The notes below the pieces were generated by a model. That model saw only the letters and a list, made by a program, of their open reading frames with translations, did no database searches and was not told the DNA's origin. A program made the translations under genes and the position numbers. Source: CBDTYW01 sp965364735 (lineage in GTDB: Bacteria; Actinomycetota; Nitriliruptoria; Nitriliruptorales; Nitriliruptoraceae). Taken from it: a DNA stretch of 5,210 nucleotides. The stretch is from NCBI GenBank assembly GCA_965364735.1, contig CBDTYW010000256.1:1-5210 (forward strand). The letters run 5' to 3'. Below, piece by piece: positions 4,729 to 5,210 of this stretch (position 1 is the stretch's first letter; every line of letters begins with the position of its first letter).

Positions 4729-5210
4729 GACTCCCCCTCCCTGTCTTCGCCGAGCGACGTCGAAACCTGCGTGGTGCAGGTTTGGGCATCGCTCGCGGTG
4801 GTTTCGAGGGCGGCGGCCCACAGGTGGTGGGTGGCGTAGCTGCGCCAGGGTGACCACGACGCGGCGTGGGCGGCGAGGGCCTTGGGCGTGTCGGGCAGGC
4901 CGAGGATCGCGGCGCCCCGCAGCGCGATGAGGTCCGTGCCGAGGAGGACATCAGGATCGCCGAGGGAGCGCATCAACGCCCCGTCGGCCGTCCACGGCCC
5001 GATGCCGCGGATCGCGAGGAGCGCCTCGCCGGTGGCGGCGCGGTCGGCACCGGCGTCGAGGTCGACCTCCTCGGCGACGATCGCCGCGCACATCGCGCTG
5101 AGGGCCGCGCCCCGCGTCTTCGGCATGCCGAGGTCGGACGGATCGTGGCCGACGAGGTCGGCAGCAGCGAGCGGGACTGTAGCGACGGCTCGCGTCCGCC
5201 GCGAATCAGC
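4725..5210 (-). CDS. alkA: DNA-3-methyladenine glycosylase II, C-terminal part (5' end outside the window)
   Basis: The enzyme excises alkylated purines such as 3-methyladenine to start base-excision repair. The frame is open from the right edge to the stop at 4725 (161 residues visible), so the in-frame ATG at 5126 is internal. The helix-hairpin-helix is clear at visible residues 64-87, centred on IRGIGPWTADGAL, and is followed by DPDVLLGTDL, in which D93 aligns with the catalytic Asp238 of E. coli AlkA (DVFLPDDYL). WSPWRSYATHHLW (119-131) matches the WKPWRSYALLHIW region of AlkA. GMPKTRGAAL (28-37) is the usual segment ahead of the HhH domain. A variable, polar tail of about 30 residues (TTASDAQTCTTQVSTS...) follows. 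The last codons overlap ogt by four bases (ATGA). In actinobacteria such proteins can be fused to an N-terminal Ada regulatory/methyltransferase domain; that part would lie outside the window and cannot be judged here. Confidence 0.93.
   Translation of the reverse strand, partial: ADSRRTRAVATVPLAAADLVGHDPSDLGMPKTRGAALSAMCAAIVAEEVDLDAGADRAATGEALLAIRGIGPWTADGALMRSLGDPDVLLGTDLIALRGAAILGLPDTPKALAAHAASWSPWRSYATHHLWAAALETTASDAQTCTTQVSTSLGEDREGES
4736..4741 (-). promoter_or_regulatory. Ribosome binding site of ogt, inside the end of alkA
   Basis: On the minus strand this reads GGGAGG, within a longer purine run, 7 bases before the ogt ATG at 4728. It lies within the last codons of alkA, so ogt can be translated both by coupled restart and by fresh ribosome entry. 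Confidence 0.7.

Noticed and set aside
2551..4839. A 762-codon open frame on the plus strand spanning the antisense of the NDH-2 and ogt genes and the spacer between them
   Set aside because: Its translation is low-complexity, rich in Val, Gly, Asp, Glu and Arg, and has no recognisable domain. It mirrors genes with clear family motifs, and long antisense frames are expected at this GC content because stop codons are rare.
4729..4857. N-terminal extension of ogt to an ATG at 4857
   Set aside because: The extra 43 residues are Arg/Pro-rich, overlap alkA and have no counterpart in Ogt proteins; the ATG at 4728 has a ribosome binding site and an ATGA overlap.
1..5210. Search for CRISPR arrays, tRNA/rRNA genes, insertion sequence ends and attachment sites
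   Set aside because: I saw no regularly spaced repeats, no tRNA-like cloverleaf, no long terminal inverted repeats and no transposase or integrase motifs; nearly all of the window is accounted for by housekeeping genes.

Overview
The window is a very GC-rich stretch with strongly GC-biased third codon positions. All six supportable genes lie on the minus strand. The protein variants (an actinobacterial-type CCA-adding enzyme with an MRLLGIPPGP block near its C-terminus, and an alkA-ogt repair pair) suggest Actinomycetota. The class cannot be fixed from sequence reading alone; a deep-branching group such as Acidimicrobiia or Nitriliruptoria is possible, but that is inference.

In the direction of transcription (right to left), the layout is as follows. 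(1) The 3' two-thirds of an alkA-type DNA-3-methyladenine glycosylase runs in from the right edge. It ends in an ATGA overlap with (2) ogt, the O6-alkylguanine-DNA alkyltransferase, so the two form a translationally coupled alkylation-repair unit. (3) A 114-base spacer follows. It holds a 12-base tandem duplication that duplicates the ogt stop codon, several GC hairpins, and the leader and ribosome binding site of the next gene. (4) A type II NADH dehydrogenase-like flavoprotein (NDH-2 family) carries an unusual N-terminal extension. (5) A 125-base spacer contains only a weak GC hairpin. (6) A class II CCA tRNA nucleotidyltransferase has no readable HD phosphohydrolase motif. It is joined by a TGATG stop/start overlap to (7) a class I SAM-dependent methyltransferase of unknown substrate. 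(8) A 148-base spacer has a possible ECF-sigma-type promoter and leads to (9) the first 30 codons of an unrecognised gene that leaves the window on the left.

The functional themes are ordinary housekeeping: removal and reversal of DNA alkylation damage (alkA-ogt), NADH oxidation at the membrane (NDH-2), and tRNA 3'-end maturation (CCA enzyme) coupled to a methyltransferase. I found no CRISPR array, insertion sequence, tRNA or rRNA gene, prophage gene or clear novel system. The points most worth a second look are the degenerate HD region of the CCA enzyme, its coupling to the uncharacterised methyltransferase, and the N-terminal extension and altered quinone-site motif of the NDH-2 protein.
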